From NCBI GenBank assembly GCA_035439505.1, contig DAORKJ010000001.1, forward strand, positions 1 to 64,000: a stretch of 64,000 nucleotides of DNA, read 5' to 3'. A program made the translations under genes and the position numbers. This DNA comes from UBA7236 sp035439505 (GTDB lineage: Bacteria; Bacteroidota; Bacteroidia; Chitinophagales; BACL12). How positions within the stretch are numbered: position 1 is the stretch's first letter; each line of letters begins with the position of its first letter. Below are positions 8,496-17,814 of the stretch, in pieces. The notes below the pieces were generated by a model. The model was not told where the DNA came from. It was given only the letters and a program-made list of their open reading frames with translations, and did no database searches.

Positions 8496-9155
8496 TTATT
8501 TTCTTACGAGCGATTTAAGTGTTTGGATTGCAGCAATAGGGTCCGGTTCGCCAAATACACCGCTTCCGGATACCAGCACATCGACACCTGCATCTAAAAT
8601 GCGCTGTGCATTGTCCATTTTTACGCCACCATCCACCTCTATCAAGGCTTTTGAGCCTGTTTGGTTGATGAGTGCACGCAGTTTTTTTATTTTTTCAATC
8701 GAAGTTTCTATAAAACTTTGTCCCCCCCACCCCGGGTTCACGGCCATAAAACAAACAATATCGATATCTGTAATGATGTCTTCTAAAACGGATATAGAAG
8801 TTCCCGGATTAATCGCCACACCTGCCTTTGCGCCTAACTTTTTTATTTCCTGCAATGTGGCATGCAGATGGGTGCAAGCTTCCACATGAACTGAAATTGA
8901 ATCGGCACCGGCTTCTCTAAATTGTTTCAGGTAACGCTCAGGGGTAACCGTCATCAAATGCACATCCAAAGGCTTGCGGCTATGGCGTTTCATAGCTGCC
9001 ACCACCGGTATACCAAAACTCATATTGGGCACATACACGCCGTCCATAACATCCACGTGAATCCAATCTGCGGCTGAATTGTTTATCATTTCAACATCTC
9101 TGGCGATATAAGCAAAATCACAACTTAATATACTGGGTGCAACTAAATGGCTCAT
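8496..9155 (-). CDS. rpe: Ribulose-phosphate 3-epimerase
   Basis: 219 residues starting MSHLVAPSILSCDF, the usual family N-terminus. An upstream in-frame ATG at 9215 would add 20 residues unlike any Rpe and is not used here. Motifs for the (beta/alpha)8 barrel and metal site are HVDVMDGVYVPNMSFG, DVHLMT, MAVNPGWGGQSF and EVDGGV. The enzyme interconverts ribulose 5-phosphate and xylulose 5-phosphate in the pentose phosphate pathway. The TonB receptor follows almost immediately on the same strand. A divergent promoter region of about 185 bases separates rpe from the S9 peptidase gene. Confidence 0.95.
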   Translation of the reverse strand: MSHLVAPSILSCDFAYIARDVEMINNSAADWIHVDVMDGVYVPNMSFGIPVVAAMKRHSRKPLDVHLMTVTPERYLKQFREAGADSISVHVEACTHLHATLQEIKKLGAKAGVAINPGTSISVLEDIITDIDIVCFMAVNPGWGGQSFIETSIEKIKKLRALINQTGSKALIEVDGGVKMDNAQRILDAGVDVLVSGSGVFGEPDPIAAIQTLKSLVRK

Positions 9156-9339
9156 GCCGCAAAGATAAGTGCTTATATTGTAAGAAATAAACCGATCGAA
9201 AACTCCATCTCTCAAATTGAGTAGCGTGTCGAAAAAATGGCTCTACTTGTCGAAAAAAGTAGCTTACTGAACTATGAATAGCAGAACTTTGTCCTGTAAA
9301 CAAAACCTCAAGTAGGTAACTTTACACAAAATTATATAG

Positions 9340-11148
9340 ATGCATATTCCATTAGAGGATTTTTTTCGTAACCCAAAACAAACGGGATTTCACATTGCTC
9401 CCGATGGACAGCATATTTCGTGGCTGGAGACTTATGCAGATAGGTTGAACATTTTTATACAAAATTTAACTTCAAAGGAAACCCGACAACTCACCTTTCA
9501 AACCGACAGAGATATCAGCAATTATTTTTGGCTCAATAATGAACAAATAGGTGTATTAAAAGATAATAACGGCGATGAAAATCATCATTTATATGCTATC
9601 AATTGTGCGAATGGAGCAATGACAGACCTCACACCATTTGAAAATGTAAAAGTTGATGTGGTAGATGAGTTGGACGATAATGATGATGAAATCCTCATTA
9701 TGATGAATCAGCGAAATCCGGTTTTGTTCGATGTTTACCGATTAAATACCAGAAACGGCTTGTTGACTATGGTAGCAGAAAATCCGGGAAATATTACCGG
9801 TTGGCTGGCAGACCACAATGGCGTTTTGCGGATTGCTATTTCAACTGATGGTGTAAATTCGAGTTTATTATATCGCAATACTGCGGATGAAAATTTTGAA
9901 AAAATTGTTACTACTAATTTTAAAGAAGGTATTTCTCCGCTTTTTTTCGATTTCCAAAATGTGGAATTATATGCATTAAGTAATATTGGCCGCGATAAAA
10001 TTGCCATTGTAAAATACAACCCTATACTTAAAGCTGAAACAGAATTATTATTTGAACATCCTGAAGTAGATATCGATAATTTAGGGTACTCCAAAAAACG
10101 AAAAGTAATTACAACAGCTGCTTATACTGCTGTTAAACGCGAATTCAAATTTTTTGATGAATGGTCCGCACGACGCTACCAAAAGGTAATTTCACTTATT
10201 GAAGAAGAAACCGAAGTTTATATAACTGATGCGGACAAAGCAGAAGAAAAATTTATAGTAAGAACTACCAGCGATACTTCTTTAGGTAATTATTATTTAT
10301 ACGATGAACCTTCGCATACATTAACGCATTTAGCCGATGTAAGTCCCTGGTTAAAAAGTGATATGTTGTGTGCCATGCAGCCAATTACTTATACATCACG
10401 TGATGGTTTGGTCATTCATGGATATTTAACGCTGCCACAAAATAAGCAGCCACAAAATTTACCATTAGTTGTTAATCCGCATGGTGGTCCATGGGCAAGA
10501 GATACCTGGCGATTTAATCCCGAAGTGCAATTTTTAGCGAACAGAGGATATGCTGTTTTGCAAATGAATTATAGAGGTTCAACAGGTTATGGAAAACAAT
10601 TTTGGGAAGCATCATTTAAACAATGGGGCAAAAAAATGCAGGATGATATTACGGATGGGGTGTTGCATTTAATTCAATTAGGGATAGCCGATAAAAACAA
10701 AGTAGCAATTTATGGCGCTAGTTATGGCGGATATGCCGCATTGGCAGGATTAACATTTACACCCGAATTATATGCGTGTGGAGTGGACTATGTAGGAGTA
10801 AGTAATCTATTCACATTTATGGAAACTATTCCTCCTTATTGGGAGCCTTATATTGCCATGATGTATGAAATGGTTGGTCATCCGGAAATTGATGCAGCAC
10901 TTTTGGCTGCTTCTTCTCCTGTAATGCATATAGATAAAATCAAAGCCCCGTTGTTTGTGGCTCAGGGCGCAATGGACCCACGAGTAAAAAAATCGGAAAG
11001 CGACCAAATTGTTACAGCATTACGTGAAAAAAATATTGATGTAGATTATATGGTAAAAGACAACGAAGGGCACGGTTTTGCGAATCAGGAGAATCGTTTT
11101 GAATTTTATACCGCTATGGAACAATTTTTAGCTAAACATATGCAATAA
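9340..11148 (+). CDS. S9 family prolyl-oligopeptidase-like serine peptidase
   Basis: 602 residues without a signal peptide, so probably cytoplasmic. An N-terminal beta-propeller (about 10-340) is followed by an alpha/beta-hydrolase domain. The catalytic triad is visible: Ser461 in GASYGGYA, Asp546 in GAMDPRV and His578 in NEGHGF, with the oxyanion-region motif NPHGGPWARD. The nearest types are acylaminoacyl peptidases and dipeptidyl peptidase-like enzymes (S9C), which remove blocked or short N-terminal peptides. The TraB/GumN gene follows 11 bases later, suggesting one transcript. Confidence 0.9.
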   Translation: MHIPLEDFFRNPKQTGFHIAPDGQHISWLETYADRLNIFIQNLTSKETRQLTFQTDRDISNYFWLNNEQIGVLKDNNGDENHHLYAINCANGAMTDLTPFENVKVDVVDELDDNDDEILIMMNQRNPVLFDVYRLNTRNGLLTMVAENPGNITGWLADHNGVLRIAISTDGVNSSLLYRNTADENFEKIVTTNFKEGISPLFFDFQNVELYALSNIGRDKIAIVKYNPILKAETELLFEHPEVDIDNLGYSKKRKVITTAAYTAVKREFKFFDEWSARRYQKVISLIEEETEVYITDADKAEEKFIVRTTSDTSLGNYYLYDEPSHTLTHLADVSPWLKSDMLCAMQPITYTSRDGLVIHGYLTLPQNKQPQNLPLVVNPHGGPWARDTWRFNPEVQFLANRGYAVLQMNYRGSTGYGKQFWEASFKQWGKKMQDDITDGVLHLIQLGIADKNKVAIYGASYGGYAALAGLTFTPELYACGVDYVGVSNLFTFMETIPPYWEPYIAMMYEMVGHPEIDAALLAASSPVMHIDKIKAPLFVAQGAMDPRVKKSESDQIVTALREKNIDVDYMVKDNEGHGFANQENRFEFYTAMEQFLAKHMQ

Positions 11149-11159
11149 ATAATCAAACT

Positions 11160-12023
11160 ATGTTCAAAATAATCGCAGTTTATATTATTGGAATTTGCCT
11201 ACATGTTGGAACACTTGCTGCACAAGAATTTAACAACTCCTTATTATGGAAAATTAGCGGCAATGGTTTAACAACACCTTCCTATATTTTTGGCACTATA
11301 CATATGATAGATCAAAAAGATTTTGTTGTTCAACCTGAAGTAGATTCCGTTTTTAATTTGGCAGGCAAAGCTTGTTTTGAATTAAAAATGGACGATATCA
11401 GTATGTTGGCTGTATACAATAAATGGTTGACCCTGCCCGAAGGTAAAACACTAAAAGATTATTGCACTGACGATGAATTTATTCAATTAAAACAATATAT
11501 GCAGGATAGTCTGCAAACTGACATACAAACCATAATTAATCAAAAACCATTTGTCATTTATCAAATGCAATCCACCAATTTCATTAAAGGTGAAATGGCA
11601 TCTTTTGAATTATATTTTGTTCAAAACTGTATGCAAAAAGGTAAACCAATTGGCGGATTAGAAAAATTGGAGACTCAATTGGCTGTTTTTGATGCAATAC
11701 CCTACGAAGAGCAAATAGACTGGGTTGTAGACGGTATTAATGATTCTGATTCCAGTTACCGATATTACGATACACTCATCCATTATTATTTAACTGCCGA
11801 CCTCGTTAGCTTATCAAATTTTATGAAAGAAAGCGATGAAGAATTTAAAAAATACGGACCACTCATGCTCGACAACCGAAATATAAATTGGATTCCTGTA
11901 ATTGAAGAACAAATTAAAATTCAATCCACATTTATAGCAGTTGGTGCCGGACATCTTGTTGGCGAAAAAGGCATTTTACAATTATTACACAACCAGGGAT
12001 ATGTAATTTCACCTATACAATAA
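11160..12023 (+). CDS. TraB/GumN family protein
   Basis: 287 residues with a signal peptide (about 1-21, ending LAAQEF). TraB/GumN features are present: LWKISGNG, PSYIFGTIHM near the start, a central GGLEKLETQL and a terminal GAGHLVGEKG. The family shares an EreA/ChaN-like fold with GxxH and GAxH-type motifs and is suspected to contain metalloproteases; the substrate is unknown. It lies between the S9 peptidase and the NatA-like ATPase with spacings of 11 and 7 bases, so all four genes from 9340 to 14042 probably form an operon. Confidence 0.88.
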   Translation: MFKIIAVYIIGICLHVGTLAAQEFNNSLLWKISGNGLTTPSYIFGTIHMIDQKDFVVQPEVDSVFNLAGKACFELKMDDISMLAVYNKWLTLPEGKTLKDYCTDDEFIQLKQYMQDSLQTDIQTIINQKPFVIYQMQSTNFIKGEMASFELYFVQNCMQKGKPIGGLEKLETQLAVFDAIPYEEQIDWVVDGINDSDSSYRYYDTLIHYYLTADLVSLSNFMKESDEEFKKYGPLMLDNRNINWIPVIEEQIKIQSTFIAVGAGHLVGEKGILQLLHNQGYVISPIQ

Positions 12024-12030
12024 ATGAATT

Positions 12031-12813
12031 ATGATAACAATTACCAATTTATCCAAATCGTTTCAGCTATCCAGACAGCAAAAAAAAGAAATGGGCAATG
12101 CACAACATGGCGACACCGTACATGCTGTTAAAAACATTTCGTTGACTTGTCAACCCGGCAGAGTATTTACCTTGTTAGGACCAAATGGTGCCGGTAAAAC
12201 AACCACATTGCGCATGATTGCCACCATATTAAAACCTACCTCCGGTACTATAGTGGTAAATGGTTACGACACTGTAGCCAATGGAAAAGAAGTACGTCAA
12301 AATCTAGGTTTTTTAACAGGCTCAACAGGTTTATACGACCGCTTAACACCGGATGAAACTATCAACTATTTTGGCAGACTAAATGGCATGGATGAAACAA
12401 CATTACAACGTAGAAAAAAAGAATTATTCGATTTATTGGGTATTCATGAGTTTGCGCATCGTCGTGTAGGGAAATTTAGTACCGGTATGAAACAAAAAGT
12501 ATCGATAGCGCGCACAATGATTCACGACCCTCAAGTAGTAGTGTTTGATGAACCTACATCAGGTTTAGATGTAATTGCAGCTAAAAGTATTATCGAATTA
12601 ATCAGACAGTGTAAACGCGACAATAAAACTGTTATTCTTTCTACCCATATTATGAGTGAAGTAAATATGCTTGCCGATGATTTAGCCATTATTTATCGCG
12701 GTGATTTAATCTATAACGGCTTATTCACCGATTTTAAACAAGGCATGCGGGAAGCAACACTTGAAGACGAATTTATTCGTATGGCTCAGGAACACGAACC
12801 GGCAACTATTTAA
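12031..12813 (+). CDS. ABC transporter ATP-binding protein (NatA-like)
   Basis: 260 residues. Walker A is GPNGAGKTT, the signature motif is FSTGMKQKVSIA, Walker B is VVVFDEPTSGLD and the H-loop is STHIM. It most resembles the NatA subgroup of ABC-2 exporters, which act with a NatB-like permease. The next gene, 20 bases downstream, is that permease. Substrate could be sodium as for NatAB, or another small cation or drug; sequence alone does not decide. An insertion (KKEMGNAQHGDT) between the first beta-strands is also typical of NatA-like proteins. Confidence 0.92.
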   Translation: MITITNLSKSFQLSRQQKKEMGNAQHGDTVHAVKNISLTCQPGRVFTLLGPNGAGKTTTLRMIATILKPTSGTIVVNGYDTVANGKEVRQNLGFLTGSTGLYDRLTPDETINYFGRLNGMDETTLQRRKKELFDLLGIHEFAHRRVGKFSTGMKQKVSIARTMIHDPQVVVFDEPTSGLDVIAAKSIIELIRQCKRDNKTVILSTHIMSEVNMLADDLAIIYRGDLIYNGLFTDFKQGMREATLEDEFIRMAQEHEPATI

Positions 12814-12833
12814 TTCACTTTCTAATCGTTATT

Positions 12834-14042
12834 ATGAAAAATATATTCACCATCTTTTCAAAAGAAATAAAAGATATTCTCCGCGATAAACGCACACTAA
12901 CAGTAATGTTACTTATTCCATTGGTTGTTTATCCTGCAATTTTTATTGGTATTACTAAATATATGACAGCACAAAATGAAAAAGCGGTAGCTCAAACCTT
13001 GCGTGTTGGTATTATAAATAACGGCAACCAATCTGATTTTGAAACATTTGTCAGCACAATGCCCAACACTAAAATAAGTGCAGTTAGCGATACTACAGCA
13101 GCAAAAGAAGCCATTTTATCCGACAGCATCGACGTTGCGTATTTTTTCCCGGAAGGATTTGATTCGGCTGTTGCAAAATTACAAGGAACAGGTTTTCAAT
13201 ATTTTTATACGTCAACCAACAATGAATTTGAAGTAGCTATTATTGAAAATATTAATACCGTTTACAAACAAGCATTAGTTAAAAAGAAATTAGCACAAAT
13301 TGAAGTAAGTGAAACCGTATTGGAACCTGCTAAAAGTATTTCACGCAACCTGGCATCAGCCCGCGAACAATTGGGAAGTGTAATTGGTGGCATTTTACCT
13401 TACTTCTTTATCATTTTTTGTATGATTGGTTGTATGTATCCGGCAATTGATTTAGCAGCAGGTGAAAAAGAACGTGGATCGCTGGAAACATTATTGGTAT
13501 CATCCGCAAGCAGAATTGAAATTTATACCGGAAAACTGATGACTGTTGCGCTTAGCGGATTTTTATCAGCAATGGCCAGTATTGTTGGTCTGATAATTTC
13601 GGGACAAATAATCGGGAGCGATACATCATCGGGCGACGAAATGGCTCAAATTGCTAAAGTTTTATCCGATATTCTCGAACCTGGTTCCATTATTATGATG
13701 CTGGTAATCTTATTACCATTAAACATATTTTTTGCTGCTATCACATTAATGTTATCCATATATGCCAGAACATTTAAGGAAGCACAAAGTATGATTACGC
13801 CTTTAATGATTTTAATTGTATTTCCAACCATTATTGGTATGTTGCCGGGGGTAACACTTGATTACACCACTGCACTGATTCCTATTTTGAACGTTTCGCT
13901 CGGTGCTAAAGAAATAATTTCTGGAACAATTGAAACCGGACCACTGTTGCTTACCTATGCGGCATTATTTGTTTATGCAGCTATTGCATTGATTATCAGT
14001 GTGCGATTCTTCAATAATGAAAAGAATATTTTGAGAGGATAA
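12834..14042 (+). CDS. ABC-2 type transporter permease (NatB-like)
   Basis: 402 residues. It opens with the cytoplasmic helix KEIKDILRDKRTL, one membrane helix, a large extracytoplasmic domain (about 40-180), then five or six membrane helices. AAGEKERGSLETLL after the second helix is the conserved ABC-2/NatB motif. It pairs with the NatA-like ATPase immediately upstream to form an efflux ABC transporter in the cytoplasmic membrane. A strong intrinsic terminator lies about 28 bases after the stop, so this is the last gene of the operon. Confidence 0.92.
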   Translation: MKNIFTIFSKEIKDILRDKRTLTVMLLIPLVVYPAIFIGITKYMTAQNEKAVAQTLRVGIINNGNQSDFETFVSTMPNTKISAVSDTTAAKEAILSDSIDVAYFFPEGFDSAVAKLQGTGFQYFYTSTNNEFEVAIIENINTVYKQALVKKKLAQIEVSETVLEPAKSISRNLASAREQLGSVIGGILPYFFIIFCMIGCMYPAIDLAAGEKERGSLETLLVSSASRIEIYTGKLMTVALSGFLSAMASIVGLIISGQIIGSDTSSGDEMAQIAKVLSDILEPGSIIMMLVILLPLNIFFAAITLMLSIYARTFKEAQSMITPLMILIVFPTIIGMLPGVTLDYTTALIPILNVSLGAKEIISGTIETGPLLLTYAALFVYAAIALIISVRFFNNEKNILRG

Positions 14043-14069
14043 AAGTAAATTCCTTTAAACTGAACACTT

Positions 14070-14107
14070 AACCCGGTAATCCACCATTACCGGGTTATTT
14101 TTTTTTC
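14070..14107 (+). terminator. Intrinsic terminator after natB-like gene
   Basis: An 11-bp perfect stem (AACCCGGTAAT / ATTACCGGGTT) with a five-base loop is followed by a long T tract. Confidence 0.9.
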
Positions 14108-14240
14108 GCCAATTGCGTTTTGTACCTGAACATTGCAATCCCAAATTTTGTTAACTGAATGTTGACAATTAGCAGGCCCACACACTGTTAGCATTGTTAA
14201 TTTTAAATCGTTTTTATAATTTTCGTTAGAATTTAGATCC

Positions 14241-14717
14241 ATGGAGAATTTATTTTGGAAAATCAAGAGTTTTCACCAGTTAAATGTGTTCGAATTGTAT
14301 GGCATTTTGCGTTTAAGGCAGGAGGTGTTTGCATTGGAACAAAACTGTGTTTATCTTGATGTTGATGGAAAAGACCAATTTTGTGACCATATTTTCGGTG
14401 TGGATGACGCAGGTAAAGTAATCGCATATTGTCGCATAGTTCAACCGGAAACCGGCTTTAGTGAAGTTTCCATCGGACGGGTAGCAACTCACCCTGAGCA
14501 CCGCAATCACGGTTATGGCAAATTGGTAATGGATAAAGCAATCAATTTTATTGAGGATAAATATGGTCCGGTTTCTATCAAAATTGAAGCCCAGTATTAT
14601 TTGGAGAAATTCTATTCCGGATATGCTTTTGAGCCTAAAAGTGAGGTTTACTTACTCGACGGAATTGAGCATATTGAGATGGTACGCGAGAAGAACGCTG
14701 TACATGCCCGAGTTTAA
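14241..14717 (+). CDS. ElaA-family GNAT acetyltransferase
   Basis: 158 residues. The ElaA-type pattern is clear: LRLRQEVFALEQNCVYLDVDGKD near the N-terminus, then the acetyl-CoA-binding segment SIGRVATHPEHRNHGYGKLVM and a YSGYAF element. GNAT enzymes transfer acetyl from acetyl-CoA to amines; ElaA substrates are not established. The gene is monocistronic, lying between the terminator of the ABC operon and the mscL promoter region. Confidence 0.88.
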   Translation: MENLFWKIKSFHQLNVFELYGILRLRQEVFALEQNCVYLDVDGKDQFCDHIFGVDDAGKVIAYCRIVQPETGFSEVSIGRVATHPEHRNHGYGKLVMDKAINFIEDKYGPVSIKIEAQYYLEKFYSGYAFEPKSEVYLLDGIEHIEMVREKNAVHARV

Positions 14718-14812
14718 CCCGTAACCCACACCACATGTGATATTTGTTTTGCAAAATTTTGTTACTATTGTGACAGAATAAATCAATATTTGTTAACCTA
14801 AAAATCAGTATT

Positions 14813-15226
14813 ATGGGAATGTTAAAAGAATTCAAAGATTTTGCCATGAAGGGCAACTTAATCGATTTAGCAGTCGGTTTTGTTATGGGAGCTGCCTTTA
14901 CAGCAGTCACAACTTCATTTATTAATGGCATCGTTATGCCTTTGGTAAGTTTAATAGCCGGCAAAGATTTTTCGGCATGGAAAATTGTATTGCGCAAAGC
15001 TGAATTGGATGCAGCCGGTGTTGCAACAAAACCGGAAATTGCAATTTTATATGGCACCTTTATTTCCGCTGCTATTTACTTCATCATTGTAGCTTTTGTG
15101 ATGTTTATAGTAATTAAAGCTATCAATGCTATGAAGAAAAAAGAAGCTGAAGCTCCTGCAGCTCCACCTGCACCTTCTGCTCAAGAAGTATTACTCGCTG
15201 AAATCCGCGATTTACTGAAAAAATAA
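14813..15226 (+). CDS. mscL: Large-conductance mechanosensitive channel MscL
   Basis: 137 residues. The N-terminal amphipathic helix (KEFKDFAMKGNLIDLAVG), the pore helix GFVMGAAFTAVTTSFINGIVMP, an extracellular loop, the second helix (about 80-105) and a charged C-terminal helical bundle (EVLLAEIRDLLKK) are all present. MscL forms a homopentamer in the inner membrane and opens on hypo-osmotic shock. An Ala/Pro linker (about 115-125) precedes the bundle. It is monocistronic, with its own terminator immediately after. Confidence 0.96.
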   Translation: MGMLKEFKDFAMKGNLIDLAVGFVMGAAFTAVTTSFINGIVMPLVSLIAGKDFSAWKIVLRKAELDAAGVATKPEIAILYGTFISAAIYFIIVAFVMFIVIKAINAMKKKEAEAPAAPPAPSAQEVLLAEIRDLLKK

Positions 15227-15234
15227 TAATCCAA

Positions 15235-15272
15235 CCAATGCCTTCCTCACAATGAAGGCATTGGTGTTTTTA
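15235..15272 (+). terminator. Intrinsic terminator after mscL
   Basis: An 11-bp perfect inverted repeat (CCAATGCCTTC / GAAGGCATTGG) with an eight-base loop is followed by TGTTTTTAT. Confidence 0.9.
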
Positions 15273-15324
15273 TTTGGCTCGATTGTTGCCAATCGGGGAT
15301 AAAATCAAACTTACAAACATATTT

Positions 15325-16254
15325 ATGAAAAATTTATTTACGCTTGCTGTGCTAATGAGCATTGTTACGTTATCATTTGGCCAATCTGATACCACTTGGA
15401 AAAAAGGTGGTGGTGCTATTTTAAATTTCAACCAAACTTCGCTTACCAATTGGGCAGCCGGGGGAGAAAGTAACTTGTCGTCAACTATCCTCACTAATTT
15501 TTATGCCAATTACAAATTTGGCAAAACAACATGGGACAATACCCTTAACATGAATTATGGTTTAATTACTGCAAATAATTATTCCGATATCAGAAAAAAT
15601 GAAGACCGTATCGAATTAAACAGTAAATATGGTCGATATGCTTTTGCTGACGACTTTTATTATTCAGGTATGCTCAACTTCCTGACTCAATTTGCTGATG
15701 GTTTCGATTATTTAACCGACCCGGAAGCAGTTATGCCAATATCCAAATTGTTAAGTCCCGGATACCTTACGGCTGCAGTAGGTTTGGACTGGAAACCAAG
15801 TGAAAAATTTTCACTGTTCCTCTCCCCTGCTACAGGTAAATTCACTTTTGTGATGGATGATGTTATTGCATCTACTGTAACCGACACAGTAAATAACAAA
15901 AACCGTTATGGTGTTGATGCTGCCGAAAATTTACGTGCAGAATTCGGTGCTTCCATGGTGGCTGCATTAAATACACCAATAGGAAAAAACACGAGCTTAT
16001 CTTCTAAACTAACTTTATTCAACAACTACACTGATCCTATCACCGAACACAGAGGAAATATTGACGTTGATTTTCAAAATAACCTGAATATTAAAATCAG
16101 CAAATATTTTGCAACAACCATTTTCCTTCAGGTATTATACGACCACGATATCGCAATTGCTACTTATAACGATGATGATGTGCAAATTGGCACAGGTCCT
16201 AAAACACAATTTAAAGAAGTGTTTGGCATTGGATTAAGTTATTCGTTCCAATAA
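15325..16254 (+). CDS. DUF3078 outer-membrane protein
   Basis: 309 residues starting MKNLFTLAVL, giving a signal peptide that ends LSFGQS; a TTG start at 15274 would place 17 non-signal residues in front and is rejected. The N-terminal motif WKKGGGAILNFNQTSLTNWAAGGESNLS is the hallmark of DUF3078, a Bacteroidota family predicted to form a beta-barrel. The C-terminus ends in SYSFQ with an aromatic near the end, as in outer-membrane proteins. The function is unknown. A terminator follows. Confidence 0.88.
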   Translation: MKNLFTLAVLMSIVTLSFGQSDTTWKKGGGAILNFNQTSLTNWAAGGESNLSSTILTNFYANYKFGKTTWDNTLNMNYGLITANNYSDIRKNEDRIELNSKYGRYAFADDFYYSGMLNFLTQFADGFDYLTDPEAVMPISKLLSPGYLTAAVGLDWKPSEKFSLFLSPATGKFTFVMDDVIASTVTDTVNNKNRYGVDAAENLRAEFGASMVAALNTPIGKNTSLSSKLTLFNNYTDPITEHRGNIDVDFQNNLNIKISKYFATTIFLQVLYDHDIAIATYNDDDVQIGTGPKTQFKEVFGIGLSYSFQ

Positions 16255-16277
16255 TAAATTAACCCTTATTCATTTAT

Positions 16278-16312
16278 AATAGGCTGTCACACCACGATAG
16301 CCTATTTTTTTT
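16278..16312 (+). terminator. Intrinsic terminator after DUF3078 gene
   Basis: An 11-bp stem (AATAGGCTGTC / GATAGCCTATT, one G-T pair) is followed by eight T on the plus strand. Confidence 0.85.
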
Positions 16313-16339
16313 GTATTCATTCAAATAATACCCCAAAAT

Positions 16340-16377
16340 AAAACAGCGCCATTTAATTAATTACTTAAATGGCGCTG
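16340..16377 (-). terminator. Intrinsic terminator of the CoA-transferase gene
   Basis: A 13-bp perfect stem (CAGCGCCATTTAA / TTAAATGGCGCTG) with an eight-base loop. Read on the minus strand it is followed by a T-rich run (TTTTATTTT), 44 bases after the stop of the CoA-transferase. Confidence 0.88.
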
Positions 16378-16420
16378 CTATAATAATATAACCTATTTCG
16401 AAAATGTACTATTAGCTGGA

Positions 16421-17710
16421 TTAAACAAAAACTTTAAATCTTTCGAAACAAGATTGGTGCAACATGGCTCTGTCGTCAGGATGAGCAATTTCAATTAATG
16501 CTTTTGCTCGTTGACGCAAATTTTTTCCGAACAAATAAGCTACACCGTATTCAGTTACTAAATAATGCACATGAGCTCTTGTTGTAACAACACCTGCACC
16601 AGGTTTTAAAACAGGAACTATTCGTGAAATACCTTTTGCCGTACGTGACGACAATGCAATAATTGGTTTACCTCCTTCACTTAATGCCGCTCCACGCATG
16701 AAATCCATTTGCCCGCCAACACCAGAATATTGAATAGTGCCAATACTATCCGCACAAACCTGACCGGTAATATCTACTTCTATAGCGCTGTTAATGGCAA
16801 CTACTTTATCGTTTTGTTTGATAATGGAAGGTTCATTTACGTAATCGATATCCAAAAATTCAAATGCCGGATTATCATCTACATAATCATACAATTTTTT
16901 TGATCCTAATGCAAATCCGGATACTGTTGTATTTGGATGAATTTTTTTGTATTTATTATTGACAATATCAGCATCAAAAAGCGGAATTAAACCATCTGAA
17001 AACATTTCGGTATGCACGCCTAAATCTTTGTGATTGGTAAGTGCTTTTAATACAGCATCCGGAATGGCGCCAATACCCATTTGTAAAGTACTTCTGTCCT
17101 CTATTAATCCGGCAATATGTTGCGCAATTTGTAATTCAGCTTCTCCTACCCTTTCACCAAATGATGCTTCATGTAAAGGTTCTTCTACATACACCATAGA
17201 ATGAAAACGCGATGAGTGTATCAAACTATCACCATGCGTTCTTGGCACTTGTGGATTAACCTGAGCAATTACGTATTTAGCTGTATTCACGGCAGTTCTG
17301 GCAATATCAACAGAAACACCTAATGAACAATAACCATGTTTGTCGGGAGGAGAAACGTGCACCAATGCTACATCTAAGGTTAAAATTCCTCTTTTAAATA
17401 ATTCGGGAATTTCGCTTAAAAATACCGGTATGTAATCTGCAAAACCACTGTTTACATCTGAACGAATACTGTTAGACACAAACATCGAATTCATACGAAA
17501 ACTATCGCGGTATTCCGGTTGGTCAACATACATATCGCCATACACACTGATAAATACCAATTCAACATCGGTTAATGTATTACTGCGTTGGGCAAGATGT
17601 TTTAATAAATGTGTAGGTGTGCATGCACTTCCATGCACAAAAACCCGGTCGCCCGATTTAATACAACTAAGTGCTTCATCGGCTGAAATATAATGCGGTG
17701 TAGTATACAT
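16421..17710 (-). CDS. Acetyl-CoA hydrolase/CoA-transferase family protein
   Basis: 429 residues with the two-domain acetyl-CoA hydrolase/transferase architecture. The catalytic glutamate is most likely Glu235 in HTEMFSDG; other motifs are MGIGAIPDAVL (211-221), QVCADSIG, GGQMDFMRGA and VTEYGVAYLFGK. These enzymes move CoA between acetyl-CoA and acids such as acetate, succinate, propionate or 4-hydroxybutyrate through a glutamyl-CoA intermediate. Exact substrates cannot be told. It lies downstream of the deoxyhypusine-synthase-like gene but about 105 bases away and ends in a strong terminator. Confidence 0.9.
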   Translation of the reverse strand: MYTTPHYISADEALSCIKSGDRVFVHGSACTPTHLLKHLAQRSNTLTDVELVFISVYGDMYVDQPEYRDSFRMNSMFVSNSIRSDVNSGFADYIPVFLSEIPELFKRGILTLDVALVHVSPPDKHGYCSLGVSVDIARTAVNTAKYVIAQVNPQVPRTHGDSLIHSSRFHSMVYVEEPLHEASFGERVGEAELQIAQHIAGLIEDRSTLQMGIGAIPDAVLKALTNHKDLGVHTEMFSDGLIPLFDADIVNNKYKKIHPNTTVSGFALGSKKLYDYVDDNPAFEFLDIDYVNEPSIIKQNDKVVAINSAIEVDITGQVCADSIGTIQYSGVGGQMDFMRGAALSEGGKPIIALSSRTAKGISRIVPVLKPGAGVVTTRAHVHYLVTEYGVAYLFGKNLRQRAKALIEIAHPDDRAMLHQSCFERFKVFV

Positions 17711-17814
17711 AATTATAAATTATTGATGACAAGCGGCAATATTGATTATTGCCAATTGATTTTAATTAATACCGCAAAATTAGACAGGTAATCTAACAAG
17801 AAAGTTGATAAAAA

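Noticed and set aside
9205..9265. Two TGTCGAAAAAA repeats upstream of the S9 peptidase as operators
   Set aside because: The repeats are short, A-rich and not symmetrically placed to either divergent gene; chance is a sufficient explanation.
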